A stretch of DNA of 64,000 nucleotides from Anaerococcus vaginalis (GCF_000307225.1 NZ_HE978617.1:109261-173260), one strand, 5' to 3'; shown: positions 18,603 through 28,756, numbered from the stretch's first letter. Notes: generated from the sequence alone by a model not told the origin. Translations and numbers: made by a program.

Positions 18603-19044
18603 TAGATCACCTCAGCCTTTCCCCCTTGGGCTGTGATTTTTTCTTCTGCAGATTTTGTAAATTTATGAGCTTTAACTGTTAATTTCTTTGTAATTTCTCC
18701 GTCACCTAAAATTTTAATTCCAGCTTTTGCTTTATTTTTATTTAAAATTTTATTTTCAAATAGTAGTTCAGGTGTAATTTCTGTTCCGTCTTCAAAAATA
18801 TCTAAATCGCAAACATTAATTGTTTCGTATTCTTTTCTATTGATATTTTTAAATCCTCTTTTTGGAAGACGTCTAAATAGTGGCATTTGTCCACCTTCAA
18901 ATCCTGGTCTAACTCCGCCACCACTTCTTGAGTTTTGTCCGTCTTGACCACGACCTGCTCTAGTTCCGTTTCCACTTCCTGGACCTCTACCTTTTCTTTT
19001 TTTGTTTTTAGCTTTTGGTTAGGTTTTAAATCGTGAAGTTTCAT
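18602..19044 (-). pseudogene. rplO: Ribosomal protein uL15, frameshifted as read
   Basis: The N terminus ([16 protein letters not shown], start 19044) and the body ([20 protein letters not shown] to the end at 18602) are in different frames. Restoring one A in the A7 run at 18997-19003 (T on the plus strand) yields [14 protein letters not shown] and a normal 147-residue L15. The body is otherwise perfect. L15 is a core 50S assembly protein, so a base-calling error, or slippage on the A run, is far likelier than a dead gene. Confidence 0.93.
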
Positions 19045-19054
19045 TTTACACCTC

Positions 19055-19237
19055 CTAGCTTAATTCTTTAACTTCCAACATAAATGGAATTTTATTTATC
19101 ATTCCTCTTAATGCAGAATTGTCTTCTCTAACTACTTTTTGACCAATCTTTCTAAGACCTAGTGCTTTTGCTGTAGCTATTTGATCGTCTTTTCTGCCTA
19201 TGAAGGATTTTTTTAATTTGATTTCAACTTTTGCCAT
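19055..19237 (-). CDS. rpmD: Ribosomal protein uL30
   Basis: The 60-residue large-subunit protein has the single-domain bacterial form: VEIKLKKSFIGRKDDQIATA, LGLRKIGQKVV and NKIPFMLEVKEL. It lies between rpsE and rplO, 10 bp from each. Confidence 0.96.
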   Translation of the reverse strand: MAKVEIKLKKSFIGRKDDQIATAKALGLRKIGQKVVREDNSALRGMINKIPFMLEVKELS

Positions 19238-19247
19238 AGAATACTCC

Positions 19248-19754
19248 TTAATAATCGAATTCTTCTATTGATTTACCACGTAATCTTGCAACTTCCTCTA
19301 CTGTTTTCATAGAAGCGAAAGCTTTTAAGCAAGCATTTATGATATTTTTTGGATTTGATGAGCCTAAATTTTTAGCTCTTATATCCTTGTATCCTGCAAG
19401 TTCACAGATAGCACGAACTGGGCCTCCAGCTATGATTCCTGTACCTTCTTTAGCTGGCATTAATAGTACAGATCCTGCACCTTTGTTTGCCAATGTTCTG
19501 TGTGGAACTGTAGTATTTACTATAGGAACTGTAATCATATGTTTTTTTCCATCTTCTGTTGCTTTTCTTATAGCTTCTGGAACTTCTGTTGCTTTTCCTG
19601 TTCCTACTCCTACATGTCCATTTTGATCTCCTACTACCACTAGGGCAGCAAATCTCATATTACGTCCACCTTTTACAGTTTTCGCAACTCTATTTATACT
19701 AACTACTCTATCTTCGAGGTTTAGTTTGTCTACATCTTGTTTTAATAAATACAT
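19248..19754 (-). CDS. rpsE: Ribosomal protein uS5
   Basis: The 168-residue protein acts in decoding fidelity and mRNA unwinding. It has the N-terminal double-stranded-RNA-binding fold ([19 protein letters not shown]) and the C-terminal domain ([20 protein letters not shown]). Loop residues linked to spectinomycin resistance in the family lie in the VAKTVKGGR segment, which looks wild type. Confidence 0.97.
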   Translation of the reverse strand: MYLLKQDVDKLNLEDRVVSINRVAKTVKGGRNMRFAALVVVGDQNGHVGVGTGKATEVPEAIRKATEDGKKHMITVPIVNTTVPHRTLANKGAGSVLLMPAKEGTGIIAGGPVRAICELAGYKDIRAKNLGSSNPKNIINACLKAFASMKTVEEVARLRGKSIEEFDY

Positions 19755-19769
19755 CTAAATCCTCCCTCG

Positions 19770-20135
19770 TTAAAACTTAAGACCATTTTCTCTTGCTGCT
19801 TCAGCTAGGGCTTTTACTTTTCCGTGATAAAGATATCCGTTTCTATCAAAAACAACCTCTTCGATTCCTTTATCAAGTGCAACTTTTGCTATCATTTCGC
19901 CAACTTTTGTGGCAGCTTCTATATTTGCACAATTATTTAAACCTTCATTTACTTCTTTTTGTAATGTGTTTGCACTTGCTAGTGTTACTTGTGCATCATC
20001 ATCTATTAATTGTGCGTATATATTAGTATTTGATTTGTAGACACTAAGTCTTGGTTTTTGAGCAGTTCCACTGACTTTATTTCTAACTCTGTATTTACGA
20101 GTTTTTAATCTTTGCTCTTTAGTTTTTTTAGCCAT
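19770..20135 (-). CDS. rplR: Ribosomal protein uL18
   Basis: The 121-residue 5S rRNA-binding protein shows [29 protein letters not shown] and the C-terminal [20 protein letters not shown]. It starts 9 bp after rplF. Confidence 0.97.
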   Translation of the reverse strand: MAKKTKEQRLKTRKYRVRNKVSGTAQKPRLSVYKSNTNIYAQLIDDDAQVTLASANTLQKEVNEGLNNCANIEAATKVGEMIAKVALDKGIEEVVFDRNGYLYHGKVKALAEAARENGLKF

Positions 20136-20144
20136 TATTGCCCC

Positions 20145-20684
20145 CTACTTACCTGTCTTACCAACTTTTCTTCTAATATGCTCACCTTCATAACGGATTC
20201 CTTTACCCTTATATGGTTCTGGTTTTCTCCATCTTCTTATGTTTGCTGCATATTGTCCGACAAGTTGTTTATTTATTCCTTTTACAACGATTGTTCTATC
20301 ATTAGGAACTTCAACTTCAATACCTTCAGGATCATCCATTTTAACTTGGTGAGAAAATCCTAGATTCATTACCAATGTTTTGCCTTGTTTTTGGGCTCTA
20401 TATCCTGTTCCTTCTATTTGTAGAGTTTTTTGATAACCTTCTGTTACTCCTAAAACCATATTTGCAATTAATGATCTGTATAGACCATGTTCTTGATTTT
20501 CAATTTTTGTAGGATTTTCAGATGTTATTACCAATAACTCGTTTTCTTCTTGTTCAAGTTTCAAGTTTTTTGATACTAATTGAGAATCTTCACCTTTTGG
20601 TCCTTTTACTGTAACCAAATTGTCTTTAACATCAATAGTTACTCCAGAAGGGATTTCAATTGGTTTTTTACCTATTCTTGACAT
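20145..20684 (-). CDS. rplF: Ribosomal protein uL6
   Basis: The 179-residue protein has two related domains. It begins SRIGKKPIEIPSGVTIDVK and carries the family signature region around EPYKGKGIRYEGEHIRRK, which contacts 23S rRNA helix 97. It lies 10 bp after rpsH. Confidence 0.97.
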   Translation of the reverse strand: MSRIGKKPIEIPSGVTIDVKDNLVTVKGPKGEDSQLVSKNLKLEQEENELLVITSENPTKIENQEHGLYRSLIANMVLGVTEGYQKTLQIEGTGYRAQKQGKTLVMNLGFSHQVKMDDPEGIEVEVPNDRTIVVKGINKQLVGQYAANIRRWRKPEPYKGKGIRYEGEHIRRKVGKTGK

Positions 20685-20694
20685 TTATTCCTCC

Positions 20695-21090
20695 TTACCA
20701 TACATAACACATAACTTCGCCGCCGACATTTAATTCTCTTGCAGCTTTATCTGTTAATAGTCCTTTTGATGTTGAGATTATTGCAATTCCAAGTCCATCT
20801 AAAACTTTTGGTACTTCGTTTGCTTTGACATAAACTCTTAATCCTGGTTTAGAAATTCTTCTAAGTCCTGATATAACTTTTTCGCCTTCTTCTGCGTATT
20901 TTAAGTTTATTGTAAGAATACCTTGCTTATTGTCCTCTTCTACATCAAATCCTTTGATGTAACCTTCGTCTAAAAGAATTTGAGCAATAGCACGTTTCTC
21001 ATTAGAAGATGGTAAGCTTACAGATAAATGATTTGCCTTGTTACCATTTCTTATTCTTGTTAGCATATCCGCAATTGGATCTGTCATCAT
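20695..21090 (-). CDS. rpsH: Ribosomal protein uS8
   Basis: The 131-residue 16S rRNA binder shows [29 protein letters not shown] and [15 protein letters not shown]. The first of two tandem ATGs (21090) is used because it is 9 bases from AGGAGG. S8 is a translational repressor of spc genes in E. coli; no such site is shown here. Confidence 0.97.
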   Translation of the reverse strand: MMTDPIADMLTRIRNGNKANHLSVSLPSSNEKRAIAQILLDEGYIKGFDVEEDNKQGILTINLKYAEEGEKVISGLRRISKPGLRVYVKANEVPKVLDGLGIAIISTSKGLLTDKAARELNVGGEVMCYVW

Positions 21091-21108
21091 AATTATTTTC
21101 CTCCTAAC

Positions 21109-21294
21109 TTACCAGCTTGCTTTTCTTACTCCAGGAATTTCACCTTTGTTTGCGAGCTCTCTAAAGCATACACGGCAAATACCGTATTTTCTTAATACAG
21201 AATGTGGTCTTCCACAAATCTTGCATCTTGAGTATGCTCTTGTACTATATTTTGGCTTTCTTTTTTGTTTCGCAATCATTGACTTTTTTGCCAT
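21109..21294 (-). CDS. rpsZ: Ribosomal protein uS14, zinc-binding type
   Basis: The 61-residue short form of S14 has two CxxC pairs 12 residues apart (CKIC and CRVC), which bind zinc. [20 protein letters not shown] and the C-terminal [11 protein letters not shown] are diagnostic. This type is usual in Gram-positive bacteria; a zinc-free paralogue, if present, is outside the window. Confidence 0.97.
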   Translation of the reverse strand: MAKKSMIAKQKRKPKYSTRAYSRCKICGRPHSVLRKYGICRVCFRELANKGEIPGVRKASW

Positions 21295-21305
21295 TTTTTG
21301 CTCCT

Positions 21306-21848
21306 TTATTTTCTGTAAGGCATTCCCATTAATGTTAAGAATGCTTTAGCTTCTTCATCAGTTTTTGCTGTTGTTACAAATGTAATATCCATACCATGTA
21401 AGAAATCAACATCATCATAGTTAATTTCTGGGAATATTAATTGTTCCTTGATTCCTAATGAATAATTTCCTCTTCCATCAAATGAGTTTGGATTGATTCC
21501 TCTAAAATCTCTAACTCTTGGTAGTGAAATCGAAATTAATTTATCCATAAAATCATACATTCTTTCTCCCCTAAGAGTTACTTTTGTACCTATTGGTTGT
21601 CCTTCTCTTAGTTTGAAGTTTGATACAGATTTTTTTGCTTTTATTTCAATTGGTTGTTGACCTGTAATAAGTGCAAGTTCATTTTTAGCCTTGTTTAAAA
21701 TGTTTTTGTTATCTTTTGCTTCACCAAGTCCGATATTTATAACAATTTTTTCAAGTTTTGGTACTTGCATTAAGTTTTCATAACCGAATTGATCCACAAG
21801 TCCTTTAACAACTTCTGATTTATATTTTTCTTTTAATCTACTTGTCAT
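21306..21848 (-). CDS. rplE: Ribosomal protein uL5
   Basis: The 180-residue 5S rRNA-binding protein forms the bridge to S13. Landmarks are [38 protein letters not shown] and the C-terminal [20 protein letters not shown]. It lies 11 bp before rpsZ. Confidence 0.97.
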   Translation of the reverse strand: MTSRLKEKYKSEVVKGLVDQFGYENLMQVPKLEKIVINIGLGEAKDNKNILNKAKNELALITGQQPIEIKAKKSVSNFKLREGQPIGTKVTLRGERMYDFMDKLISISLPRVRDFRGINPNSFDGRGNYSLGIKEQLIFPEINYDDVDFLHGMDITFVTTAKTDEEAKAFLTLMGMPYRK

Positions 21849-21865
21849 AATTACTCCTTTTGGAT

Positions 21866-22174
21866 CTAATCGAATTTTTCGTCAGTTTTTTTGCAAACTC
21901 TAACTTTTTTTCCATCGATTATTTCAGTTGATGTTCTTACACCTTTTTTCAAGCTTTCTGAGTATAGTAGAACTTTTGATGCTGAGATTTTTCCTTCTCT
22001 TTCAATTCTTCCACTTTCTTCACCCATTTGTCTTGCTTTTTGATGTTTTGTTTGAATGTTTGCACCTTCAACTATAACTCTATTTTCCTTAGGAAATGCT
22101 TTAATAACTTCTCCTACGTGTCCTTTATATTCACCTGATATTACTTGGACTTTATCGCCTTTTTTAATATGCAT
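21866..22174 (-). CDS. rplX: Ribosomal protein uL24
   Basis: The 102-residue assembly-initiating protein starts with a KOW motif ([20 protein letters not shown]) and includes [14 protein letters not shown]. It follows rplN by 9 bp and precedes rplE by 17 bp. Confidence 0.97.
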   Translation of the reverse strand: MHIKKGDKVQVISGEYKGHVGEVIKAFPKENRVIVEGANIQTKHQKARQMGEESGRIEREGKISASKVLLYSESLKKGVRTSTEIIDGKKVRVCKKTDEKFD

Positions 22175-22183
22175 TTGATCCTC

Positions 22184-22552
22184 CTATAATACTTCCGGTG
22201 CTAGTGAGATAATTCTCATGAATCCTTCATGACGAAGTTCTCTTGTTACTGGCCCGAATATACGAGTTCCTACAGGTGTTTTGTCGTCTTTTACTATTAC
22301 AGCTGCGTTGTCATCAAATTTTATGTATGATCCATCGCTTCTTTTAACTCCTTTTGAAGTTCTTACTATAACAGCTTTAACTACTTCACCTTTTTTTACC
22401 GCTCCACCGGGTGTTGCACTTTTAACTGAACAAGTAACTATATCCCCAATGTTTGCGTATCTTCTTCCGGCTCCTCCAAGAACTTTGATAACTAAAAGTT
22501 CTCTTGCTCCGGAGTTATCTGCTACTCTCATACGAGATTCTTGTTGTATCAT
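22184..22552 (-). CDS. rplN: Ribosomal protein uL14
   Basis: The 122-residue protein forms an intersubunit bridge with helix 44. [29 protein letters not shown] and the C-terminal [12 protein letters not shown] are diagnostic. Confidence 0.97.
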   Translation of the reverse strand: MIQQESRMRVADNSGARELLVIKVLGGAGRRYANIGDIVTCSVKSATPGGAVKKGEVVKAVIVRTSKGVKRSDGSYIKFDDNAAVIVKDDKTPVGTRIFGPVTRELRHEGFMRIISLAPEVL

Positions 22553-22571
22553 AATAATCTCCTTTACCTAA

Positions 22572-22832
22572 TTAAGCACGAACCGCAGTTTCGTTAATTT
22601 TAACTAGTCTCCATCTTTTTGTTTTTGCTAATGGTCTAGTTTCCATTATTGTTACTGTATCGCCAACTTTAGCTTCATTGTTCTCATCGTGAGCTTTGTA
22701 TTTCTTACTTACTTTTAATCTTTTCTTGTATACAGGGTGTTGGATTTTTGTTTCAACTTTTACTGTGATTGTTTTATCCATCTTATCTGATACAACTACT
22801 CCTTGAACGGATCTTCTACTATTTCTTTCCAT
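22572..22832 (-). CDS. rpsQ: Ribosomal protein uS17
   Basis: The 86-residue OB-fold protein begins [20 protein letters not shown] and includes [20 protein letters not shown]. The ATG at 22832 is used; a TTG one codon earlier is closer to the rpmC stop. AAGGAGG lies 9 bases upstream, inside the end of rpmC. Confidence 0.97.
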   Translation of the reverse strand: MERNSRRSVQGVVVSDKMDKTITVKVETKIQHPVYKKRLKVSKKYKAHDENNEAKVGDTVTIMETRPLAKTKRWRLVKINETAVRA

Positions 22833-22836
22833 CAAG

Positions 22837-23043
22837 TTAAGCCTCCTTATTTATATTGAGCTTTCTCTCTGTTTGGATTGTTTTTACTCTAGCTATATCT
22901 TTTTTAACATTTCCAATAGCAGCTGGGTTTTCAAGTTGACCTGTAGCCAATTGGAAACGAAGATTAAATAATTCAGATTGTAAATCGAAAAGTTTTTTAT
23001 TTAATTCGCTTTCACTTAATTTTCTGATTTCTACTGCTTTCAT
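22837..23043 (-). CDS. rpmC: Ribosomal protein uL29
   Basis: The 68-residue helical-hairpin protein sits by the nascent-peptide exit tunnel. It shows [20 protein letters not shown] and [12 protein letters not shown]. Its ATG overlaps the rplP stop by one base. Confidence 0.96.
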   Translation of the reverse strand: MKAVEIRKLSESELNKKLFDLQSELFNLRFQLATGQLENPAAIGNVKKDIARVKTIQTERKLNINKEA

Positions 23044-23474
23044 TAAGCTTCCTCCACTTCTTTGACTTCAAGCCTTTTAACGAATTTTGTTTTGATTGGT
23101 AGTTTTTGGGCTGCAAGTCTCATAGCTTCTCTTGCTACTTCTTCGCTTACTCCACTCATTTCAAACAACATTCTGCCTGGTTTTACTACTGCTACCCAAT
23201 ATTCTGGAGCACCTTTACCAGATCCCATTCTTACTTCTGCTGGCTTCTTTGATACTGGTTTGTCTGGAAATACTTTTATCCAAATATTTCCGCCTCTTTT
23301 TATATATCTTGTCATAGCACGTCTTGCAGCTTCTATTTGGTTTGCTGTAAGCCATGTGCTTCCAAGTGCTTGTAATCCGTATTCACCATAAGCAAGGGTA
23401 TTGCCTTTTTGGGCTTTACCTTTCATTCTTCCTCTATGTTGTCTACGATATTTTACTCTTTTAGGCATTAACAT
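23043..23474 (-). CDS. rplP: Ribosomal protein uL16
   Basis: The 143-residue protein near the peptidyl-transferase centre organises A-site t[36 protein letters not shown] and [20 protein letters not shown] are diagnostic. Confidence 0.97.
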   Translation of the reverse strand: MLMPKRVKYRRQHRGRMKGKAQKGNTLAYGEYGLQALGSTWLTANQIEAARRAMTRYIKRGGNIWIKVFPDKPVSKKPAEVRMGSGKGAPEYWVAVVKPGRMLFEMSGVSEEVAREAMRLAAQKLPIKTKFVKRLEVKEVEEA

Positions 23475-23503
23475 AATCTTGTTTCCTCCTTGAGATAATA
23501 ATC

Positions 23504-24229
23504 TTATCTATCGTTATTTCTTCTATTTGGACGTCTTTTCTTATTTCTTTTGTTTTGCTTTGGTTGTTTTATGTCTGGAATTCTTTTTGCTTTTTCTCCA
23601 GGAAGAACTTCTCCTCTATTTATCCAAACTTTACATCCGATTTTACCGTATTGGGTATCTGCTTCTGCAAAACCATAATCAACATCTGCTCTTAGTGTTT
23701 GAAGTGGTACTTTTCCTTCATTGTATCCTTCACTTCTTGCCATATCAGCTCCACCAAGTCTACCAGATACTTGTGTTTTAATTCCTACAGCTCCAGCTCT
23801 CATTGTTCTTTGAACTGCTTGTTTCATAGCACGTCTAAATGTGATACGATTCTCAAGTTGTGCTGCAATGTTTTCAGCTACTAATTGGGCATCAACGTCT
23901 TGGTTTTTAATTTCTTCAACGTTTATGATTACTCTTTTTTCAGGAGCGATTTTTTCTACTTTTTTCTTTAATTCTTCTACTCCTGCTCCGCCCTTACCGA
24001 TTACCATTCCTGGTTTTCCTGTATAAACTGAAACTTTTATGTTATTTACTGCTCTTTCAATTTCTATATCAGAAACTCCTGAATCGTAAACTTCTTTTTT
24101 GATTAATTGTCTTATCTTATGATCTTCTACTAAAAGTTCAGAAAAGTCTTTTTTATTTGCATACCATTTAGAGTCCCATTCTTTAATTATGCCAACTCTA
24201 AAACCTTTAGGATTTACTTTTTGACCCAT
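23504..24229 (-). CDS. rpsC: Ribosomal protein uS3
   Basis: The 241-residue protein at the mRNA entry channel has a KH domain with the GXXG loop in [18 protein letters not shown] and a C-terminal domain ([20 protein letters not shown]). The tail is very basic ([19 protein letters not shown]). Confidence 0.97.
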   Translation of the reverse strand: MGQKVNPKGFRVGIIKEWDSKWYANKKDFSELLVEDHKIRQLIKKEVYDSGVSDIEIERAVNNIKVSVYTGKPGMVIGKGGAGVEELKKKVEKIAPEKRVIINVEEIKNQDVDAQLVAENIAAQLENRITFRRAMKQAVQRTMRAGAVGIKTQVSGRLGGADMARSEGYNEGKVPLQTLRADVDYGFAEADTQYGKIGCKVWINRGEVLPGEKAKRIPDIKQPKQNKRNKKRRPNRRNNDR

Positions 24230-24231
24230 TA

Positions 24232-24579
24232 TTATGCCTCCTCTACTTCTTCTTCTGTAAGAACTACACCTATGTGAGATGATCTCTTAAGGATTGGATA
24301 AGCTGCACCCTTTGCCTTAGGTCTCCATCTTTTCATAGTTGGAGCGTCGTTTGCGAAGGCTTTTTTAACAATTAGCTTATCTCTTGATAAACCATTATTG
24401 TTTTCTGCATTTGCTATTGCACTTTTTAGTACGTCTGAAAGTAATCTAGCACCTTTTTTGTTTGTGAATTTTAAAATATTTAGTGCTTCGTCTACTTGTT
24501 TACCTCTAATTTCTCTACATATATAATTAACTTTAAGAGGAGATATTCTTACATATTTAGCTGTTGCTTTAACTTCCAT
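24232..24579 (-). CDS. rplV: Ribosomal protein uL22
   Basis: The 115-residue protein has an extended loop lining the exit tunnel. [20 protein letters not shown] and the loop [14 protein letters not shown] are seen. Macrolide-resistance changes occur in that loop in other species; none is evident. Confidence 0.97.
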   Translation of the reverse strand: MEVKATAKYVRISPLKVNYICREIRGKQVDEALNILKFTNKKGARLLSDVLKSAIANAENNNGLSRDKLIVKKAFANDAPTMKRWRPKAKGAAYPILKRSSHIGVVLTEEEVEEA

Positions 24580-24589
24580 TTATACTCTC

Positions 24590-24877
24590 CTAACTTAATC
24601 TTGATTTCATTTCAGTCGCTTTTTTAGCATGACCTTTGAAAGTTCTTGTTGGAACGAACTCTCCTAGTTTATGTCCAACCATATCTTCTGTTATATATAT
24701 TGGCACATGTTTTCTTCCGTCGTGAACTGCTATTGTGTGTTCTACAAATTCAGGAAATATTGTAGAACGTCTTGACCAAGTTTTAACTACCTTTTTATCA
24801 TTTTTTTCATTTAATGCTTCAATTTTTTTCATTAAATGTTCATCGACAAAAGGTCCTTTTTTTAGTGATCTAGCCAT
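24590..24877 (-). CDS. rpsS: Ribosomal protein uS19
   Basis: The 95-residue head protein reads [20 protein letters not shown], with [20 protein letters not shown] and [14 protein letters not shown]. It lies 9 bp after rplB. Confidence 0.97.
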   Translation of the reverse strand: MARSLKKGPFVDEHLMKKIEALNEKNDKKVVKTWSRRSTIFPEFVEHTIAVHDGRKHVPIYITEDMVGHKLGEFVPTRTFKGHAKKATEMKSRLS

Positions 24878-24886
24878 TAAATCCCC

Positions 24887-25720
24887 CTATTTTTCGTTTC
24901 TTCTTCTTACTATATATTTAGAAGATTTATTTTTCTTCTTTCTTGTTTTAAGACCAAGTGCTGGTTTACCCCATGGTGTTGATGGTGCTGGTCTTCCTAC
25001 TGGTGTTCTTCCTTCACCACCACCGTGTGGATGGTCTACTGGGTTCATTGCTGATCCTCTTACGTGTGGTCTTTGTCCCATATATCTTGTTTTTCCAGCT
25101 TTACCAACTCTTACTAATTCGTGTTCAATATTTCCAACCATTCCAATTGTTGCTTTACAATCGTTGTGGATTAATCTTGTTTCACCACTTGGTAATTTTA
25201 CTGTAGCAAATCTTCCTTCTTTAGCCATAAGTTGAGCAGAAACTCCTGCACTTCTTACAAGAATTGCTCCTCTTCCTGCTTTAAGTTCGATATTGTGAAT
25301 TTGTGTACCTACTGGGATATCTTTTAATTCAAGTGAATTTCCTGGTTTGATATCAGCTTCTTTTCCACTCTCAACTATATCTCCTACTTTTAAATCTCTT
25401 GGAGCTAGTATATATCTTTTTTCTCCATCTGCATAAGCTAAAAGAGCAATGTTTGCTGATCTGTTTGGATCGTATTCAATAGCTTTTACTCTTGCTGGTA
25501 TATTATCTTTGTTTCTTTTGAAATCAATGATTCTATATTTTCTTTTAGCTCCACCACCTCTATGGCGAACTGTTATTCTACCAGTATTATTTCTTCCGCC
25601 TGATTTTCTTAAATCAGTTGTTAGAGATTTTTCTGGTGCTTTTTTTGTAATGTCAGTGTATGTCATAACAGACATATTTCTGTGTCCGTTTGATGTTGGT
25701 TTTAGTTTTCTTATAGGCAT
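24887..25720 (-). CDS. rplB: Ribosomal protein uL2
   Basis: The 277-residue protein at the peptidyl-transferase centre has the OB and SH3-like domains. The highly conserved C-terminal [18 protein letters not shown] includes the histidine implicated in peptidyl transfer. It lies 11 bp after rplW. Confidence 0.97.
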   Translation of the reverse strand: MPIRKLKPTSNGHRNMSVMTYTDITKKAPEKSLTTDLRKSGGRNNTGRITVRHRGGGAKRKYRIIDFKRNKDNIPARVKAIEYDPNRSANIALLAYADGEKRYILAPRDLKVGDIVESGKEADIKPGNSLELKDIPVGTQIHNIELKAGRGAILVRSAGVSAQLMAKEGRFATVKLPSGETRLIHNDCKATIGMVGNIEHELVRVGKAGKTRYMGQRPHVRGSAMNPVDHPHGGGEGRTPVGRPAPSTPWGKPALGLKTRKKKNKSSKYIVRRRNEK

Positions 25721-25731
25721 TTAAATCCTCC

Positions 25732-26025
25732 CTACATTCCGTCGAAGTATTCAATTGCTTCAGAATCATCTGTTAAAGTAACGTAAGCTTTTTTCCAATC
25801 AGCTTTTTTACCATAACCATATCTAGTTCTAACTTTTTTTCCTGTAAAGTTTAAAGTTCTTACTTTTTTAACTTTTACTCCTTCAAAGATAGCTTCGATT
25901 GCGTGTTTGATTTCTGCTTTGTTTGCATTTTTGTCTACTTCAAAAGTGTATTTATTTTCTTCAATTAATTCCATACTTTTTTCAGTAATTATTGGTCTTT
26001 TTACTATTGCGTAAGGTGATTTCAT
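25732..26025 (-). CDS. rplW: Ribosomal protein uL23
   Basis: The 97-residue protein docks trigger factor and SRP at the exit tunnel. IVKRPIITEKSMELIEENKY and FEVDKNANKAEIKHAIEAIF are diagnostic. Its ATG overlaps the rplD stop by one base. Confidence 0.97.
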   Translation of the reverse strand: MKSPYAIVKRPIITEKSMELIEENKYTFEVDKNANKAEIKHAIEAIFEGVKVKKVRTLNFTGKKVRTRYGYGKKADWKKAYVTLTDDSEAIEYFDGM

Positions 26026-26648
26026 TATATAAATACCTCCTCAAGTTTACTTATTGCATCTTTTGTGATAACAAGTTTGTTATGTCTTAAAAGATCATAA
26101 ACATTGATTAAGTTTGCTTTTTCTACATTGCATCCTTCAATGTTTCTAAATGATCTGTAGATTTTATCATCATTTTCAGCAATAACTATATATGCTTTTT
26201 TGTCTGCTTTGATATTATTTAAAATTTCGTTTGCTTCTTTTGTTTTGTATGAGTCTAGTTTTAATTCATCAAGTACAATTAATTCATTTTCATTTACTTT
26301 TGAAGTTAAAACTGAGTAAAGAGCTTTTCTTCTCATTTTCTTAGGAATTTTGTAGCTATAATCTCTTGGCTTTGGTGCAAATACAATTCCACCGCCTGTG
26401 TAGTGAGGAGCTCTTATAGATCCTTGTCTAGCTCTACCTGTTCCTTTTTGTCTAAATGGCTTTCTTCCACCACCTCTTACTTCTGCGCGAGTCTTAGCGG
26501 ATTGTGTGCCTTGTCTTTTATTAGCTAGTTGGTTTTTAACTGTATCATAAACAGCTGTTTCAGCAATTTCTGATGCGAAAAGAGTTTCATTTAACTCGAT
26601 TTCACCAACATTTTCTCCTTTAATATTTAAAACTTCTACTTTAGGCAT
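26025..26648 (-). CDS. rplD: Ribosomal protein uL4
   Basis: The 207-residue protein has the exit-tunnel loop (KTRAEVRGGGRKPFRQKGTG) and KPRDYSYKIPKKMRRKAL. In E. coli L4 represses the S10 operon through its leader. A structured leader is present upstream of rpsJ here, but L4 control in this organism is unproven. Confidence 0.97.
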   Translation of the reverse strand: MPKVEVLNIKGENVGEIELNETLFASEIAETAVYDTVKNQLANKRQGTQSAKTRAEVRGGGRKPFRQKGTGRARQGSIRAPHYTGGGIVFAPKPRDYSYKIPKKMRRKALYSVLTSKVNENELIVLDELKLDSYKTKEANEILNNIKADKKAYIVIAENDDKIYRSFRNIEGCNVEKANLINVYDLLRHNKLVITKDAISKLEEVFI

Positions 26649-26661
26649 TTATTCCTCCTTA

Positions 26662-27291
26662 TTATAGGCTCTTGATTGCTTGTTTAACTTGTACAAGTCC
26701 ACCTTTTGGTCCTGGAACTGCGCCTTTAACTAGGATGTAGCTGTCTTCTGTGTTTACTTTAACAACTTTTAGGTTTTGAACCGTTACACGTTCATGTCCC
26801 ATTTTTCCAGAGCCTTTTCTACCTTTGAACACTCTAGCTGGATCAGAACCTGCTGCTCTTGCTCCTGCTACTCTGTGTGATTTAGAACCGTGGCTTGCTG
26901 GTCCTCTTCCATAATTCCATCTTTTGATAGCACCTTGTGTTCCTTTTCCTTTTGAGATGGCAGTAATATCTACTAATTCGCCTTCTTCAAATTGATCAAC
27001 ACCAAGTGTATCTCCAGCATTTAATTCGGATTTTTCAGAAAGTCTAATTTCTTTTAAAAATCTTTTGTAAGATGCGCCAGCCTTATCAAAGTGTCCTTTA
27101 ATAGGTTTTTTAACATTTTTTTCTTTTTTGTCATGATATCCGACTTGGATTGAATTGTAACCGTCAACTTCTTCTGATTTAACTTGAACTATTACATTTT
27201 CTTCAGCTTTAAGTACAGTTACTGGTGTAACAACACCGTCTTCATCAATGACTTGAGTCATGCCTACTTTTGTTGTAAATATACTCTTCAT
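26662..27291 (-). CDS. rplC: Ribosomal protein uL3
   Basis: The 209-residue protein starts MKSIFTTKVGMTQVIDEDGV and carries the loop reaching the peptidyl-transferase centre (HGSKSHRVAGARAAGSDPAR, FKGRKGSGKMGHERVTVQN). A 63-bp spacer separates it from rpsJ. Confidence 0.97.
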   Translation of the reverse strand: MKSIFTTKVGMTQVIDEDGVVTPVTVLKAEENVIVQVKSEEVDGYNSIQVGYHDKKEKNVKKPIKGHFDKAGASYKRFLKEIRLSEKSELNAGDTLGVDQFEEGELVDITAISKGKGTQGAIKRWNYGRGPASHGSKSHRVAGARAAGSDPARVFKGRKGSGKMGHERVTVQNLKVVKVNTEDSYILVKGAVPGPKGGLVQVKQAIKSL

Positions 27292-27354
27292 TTGAGTACC
27301 TCCTTAATTACAGCGGATTGATCCAATTTTTCGGAAAATCTTCAATCATTCTAA

Positions 27355-27663
27355 TTACAGTTTTATTTCTATATCAACACCAGCTGGTAAATTTAGTTTC
27401 TTTAAAGAATCTAAAGTTTTTGCATTTGGTCCAATGATGTCGATTAATCTTTTGTGTGTTCTTTGTTCAAACTGTTCTCTTGAGTCTTTGTATTTGTGAA
27501 CCGCACGAAGTATTGTTATAACTTCTTTTTCTGTTGGTAATGGAATTGGTCCACTTACTTTTGCTCCTGATCTTTTTACCGCTTCAACGATTTTTTCTGC
27601 AGAGCTGTCAATTATTTCATGATCATATGCTCTTAGCCTAATTCTTATCTTTTGATTAGCCAT
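27355..27663 (-). CDS. rpsJ: Ribosomal protein uS10
   Basis: The 102-residue protein is also the NusB partner (NusE) in antitermination. [40 protein letters not shown] and [15 protein letters not shown] are diagnostic. It is the first gene of the operon, 5 bases after AGGAGG. The fus-tuf genes that often precede it are not here. Confidence 0.97.
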   Translation of the reverse strand: MANQKIRIRLRAYDHEIIDSSAEKIVEAVKRSGAKVSGPIPLPTEKEVITILRAVHKYKDSREQFEQRTHKRLIDIIGPNAKTLDSLKKLNLPAGVDIEIKL

Positions 27664-27803
27664 TTTTCCTCCTTTTGATGTGCCACCCTACCGGGCGTTT
27701 AATTATATTTGGAAAGCACTAGAGATCATTCTCTAGCTTGCTTGGTGGAAATTACCTTCCACATCTGGCTTAAGTGTGAAAGCAACCTCCCACTTCATAG
27801 CAC
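27664..27803 (-). ncRNA. Structured leader of the S10 operon
   Basis: The 140 nt between the predicted transcript start and rpsJ are far richer in G and C than the flanking DNA. They contain two clear hairpins: GTGGAA/TTCCAC at 27745-27762 and CTAGAGA/TCTCTAG at 27719-27736. A GC-rich segment (GCCCGGTAGGGTGGC) lies before the AGGAGG. No intrinsic terminator is visible. This fits a ribosomal-protein autoregulatory leader, but I cannot assign it to a named family or ligand. Confidence 0.6.
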
Positions 27804-27809
27804 TTAAAT

Positions 27810-27838
27810 ATAATACAACAAATCATAAGAAAAATCAA
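27810..27838 (-). promoter_or_regulatory. Promoter of the S10-spc-alpha operon
   Basis: On the minus strand TTGATT (27833-27838) and TATTAT (27810-27815) are 17 bp apart. Upstream, 27839-28002 is AT-rich with A/T tracts that could act as an UP element. No gene is seen there. Confidence 0.8.
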
Positions 27839-28002
27839 GTGATTTTAACATTTTTTTAAAATTTTGAAAAATTTCTTTCTGATTTTTGTATTAATCCGTT
27901 CTATTATATATATTTTTTTAAAGACTTTCAAGTTTTTTTTGTTTTTTTATTTTTAGAGAAGGTAAAATTTTTTCATTATTTTCATTATATATAAGGTGAT
28001 TT

Positions 28003-28650
28003 TTATAATAAATTTTTTAAATTATCTTTATCTATAATGTAAATTTCTCTTCCCTTTATTTTTATTATCTTTTCATCTGCCATATTTGATAATTCTCTTG
28101 ATAAAGATGGTCTTGTTGTGGATAGAAAATCTGCTAGTTCTTCTCTTGTTTGGTCCAAAATTACTTTTTCATTTTCTTCTTCTATTAATAAGAAATTTGA
28201 AATTTTTTGTCTTAGGGTAAATTGATTTGTTATTTGGTTTTTTTGGCTTAATATTAGACATTTTTTGCTTATTAAGTTTATATAATTTATTAGAAATGAT
28301 TTTGGCATTGATTCATTTATTAATTTTCTAAAATCTTTTATTATAATTAATTTTGATTTTTTTTGAACGTAGGCTGAAAAATCGAAAGCTTCTTCAAGGT
28401 AGGCATAAATTTCTCCAAATATTGCTTTTTTATTAAAAGTTTGTATGATTGATCTTTTACCATTTGTGTCGAATTTTGCTACTAGTATTGAGCCTTCTTC
28501 TAGGAAATACAAGTCTTTTTTTATATCGCCTTGCTTAAAAATATAGGATCCTTTTTCATATATTTTTTCTTCTATTTTTATATTTTCTTTTAAAATTTCT
28601 AAATCTTTTTCTGATAAATTTTTAAATAAGGGTATTTGTCTTAAATTCAT
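28003..28650 (-). CDS. Crp/Fnr family transcription regulator
   Basis: The 215-residue protein has an N-terminal cyclic-nucleotide-type beta-barrel (about 10-115: YEKGSYIFKQGDIKKDLYFL, GSILVAKF) and a C-terminal winged helix (TREELADFLSTTRPSLSREL). There is no FNR-type cysteine cluster at the N terminus. The ATG at 28650 follows GAGGTG; an upstream in-frame ATG at 28686 lies before that site. It is downstream of the dehydratase-like operon and near hcp, so it may be an HcpR-like nitrosative-stress regulator; that link is inference. Confidence 0.85.
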   Translation of the reverse strand: MNLRQIPLFKNLSEKDLEILKENIKIEEKIYEKGSYIFKQGDIKKDLYFLEEGSILVAKFDTNGKRSIIQTFNKKAIFGEIYAYLEEAFDFSAYVQKKSKLIIIKDFRKLINESMPKSFLINYINLISKKCLILSQKNQITNQFTLRQKISNFLLIEEENEKVILDQTREELADFLSTTRPSLSRELSNMADEKIIKIKGREIYIIDKDNLKNLL

Positions 28651-28698
28651 TTTTTCACCTCTATTAAAATTATATCTTATATTCATTTTTTTTAAATT

Positions 28699-28756
28699 AA
28701 AAAAGGGGCTCTTACAAATTTATGAACAAGCATAATTTGCAAGAGTCCCTTTCTTT
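28699..28756 (-). terminator. Long hairpin terminator
   Basis: On the minus strand an imperfect stem of over 20 bp (AAAGGGACTCTTGCAAATTA and its near-complement) ends in a T run. It ends the dehydratase-like operon just after the DUF3343 stop. Confidence 0.85.
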
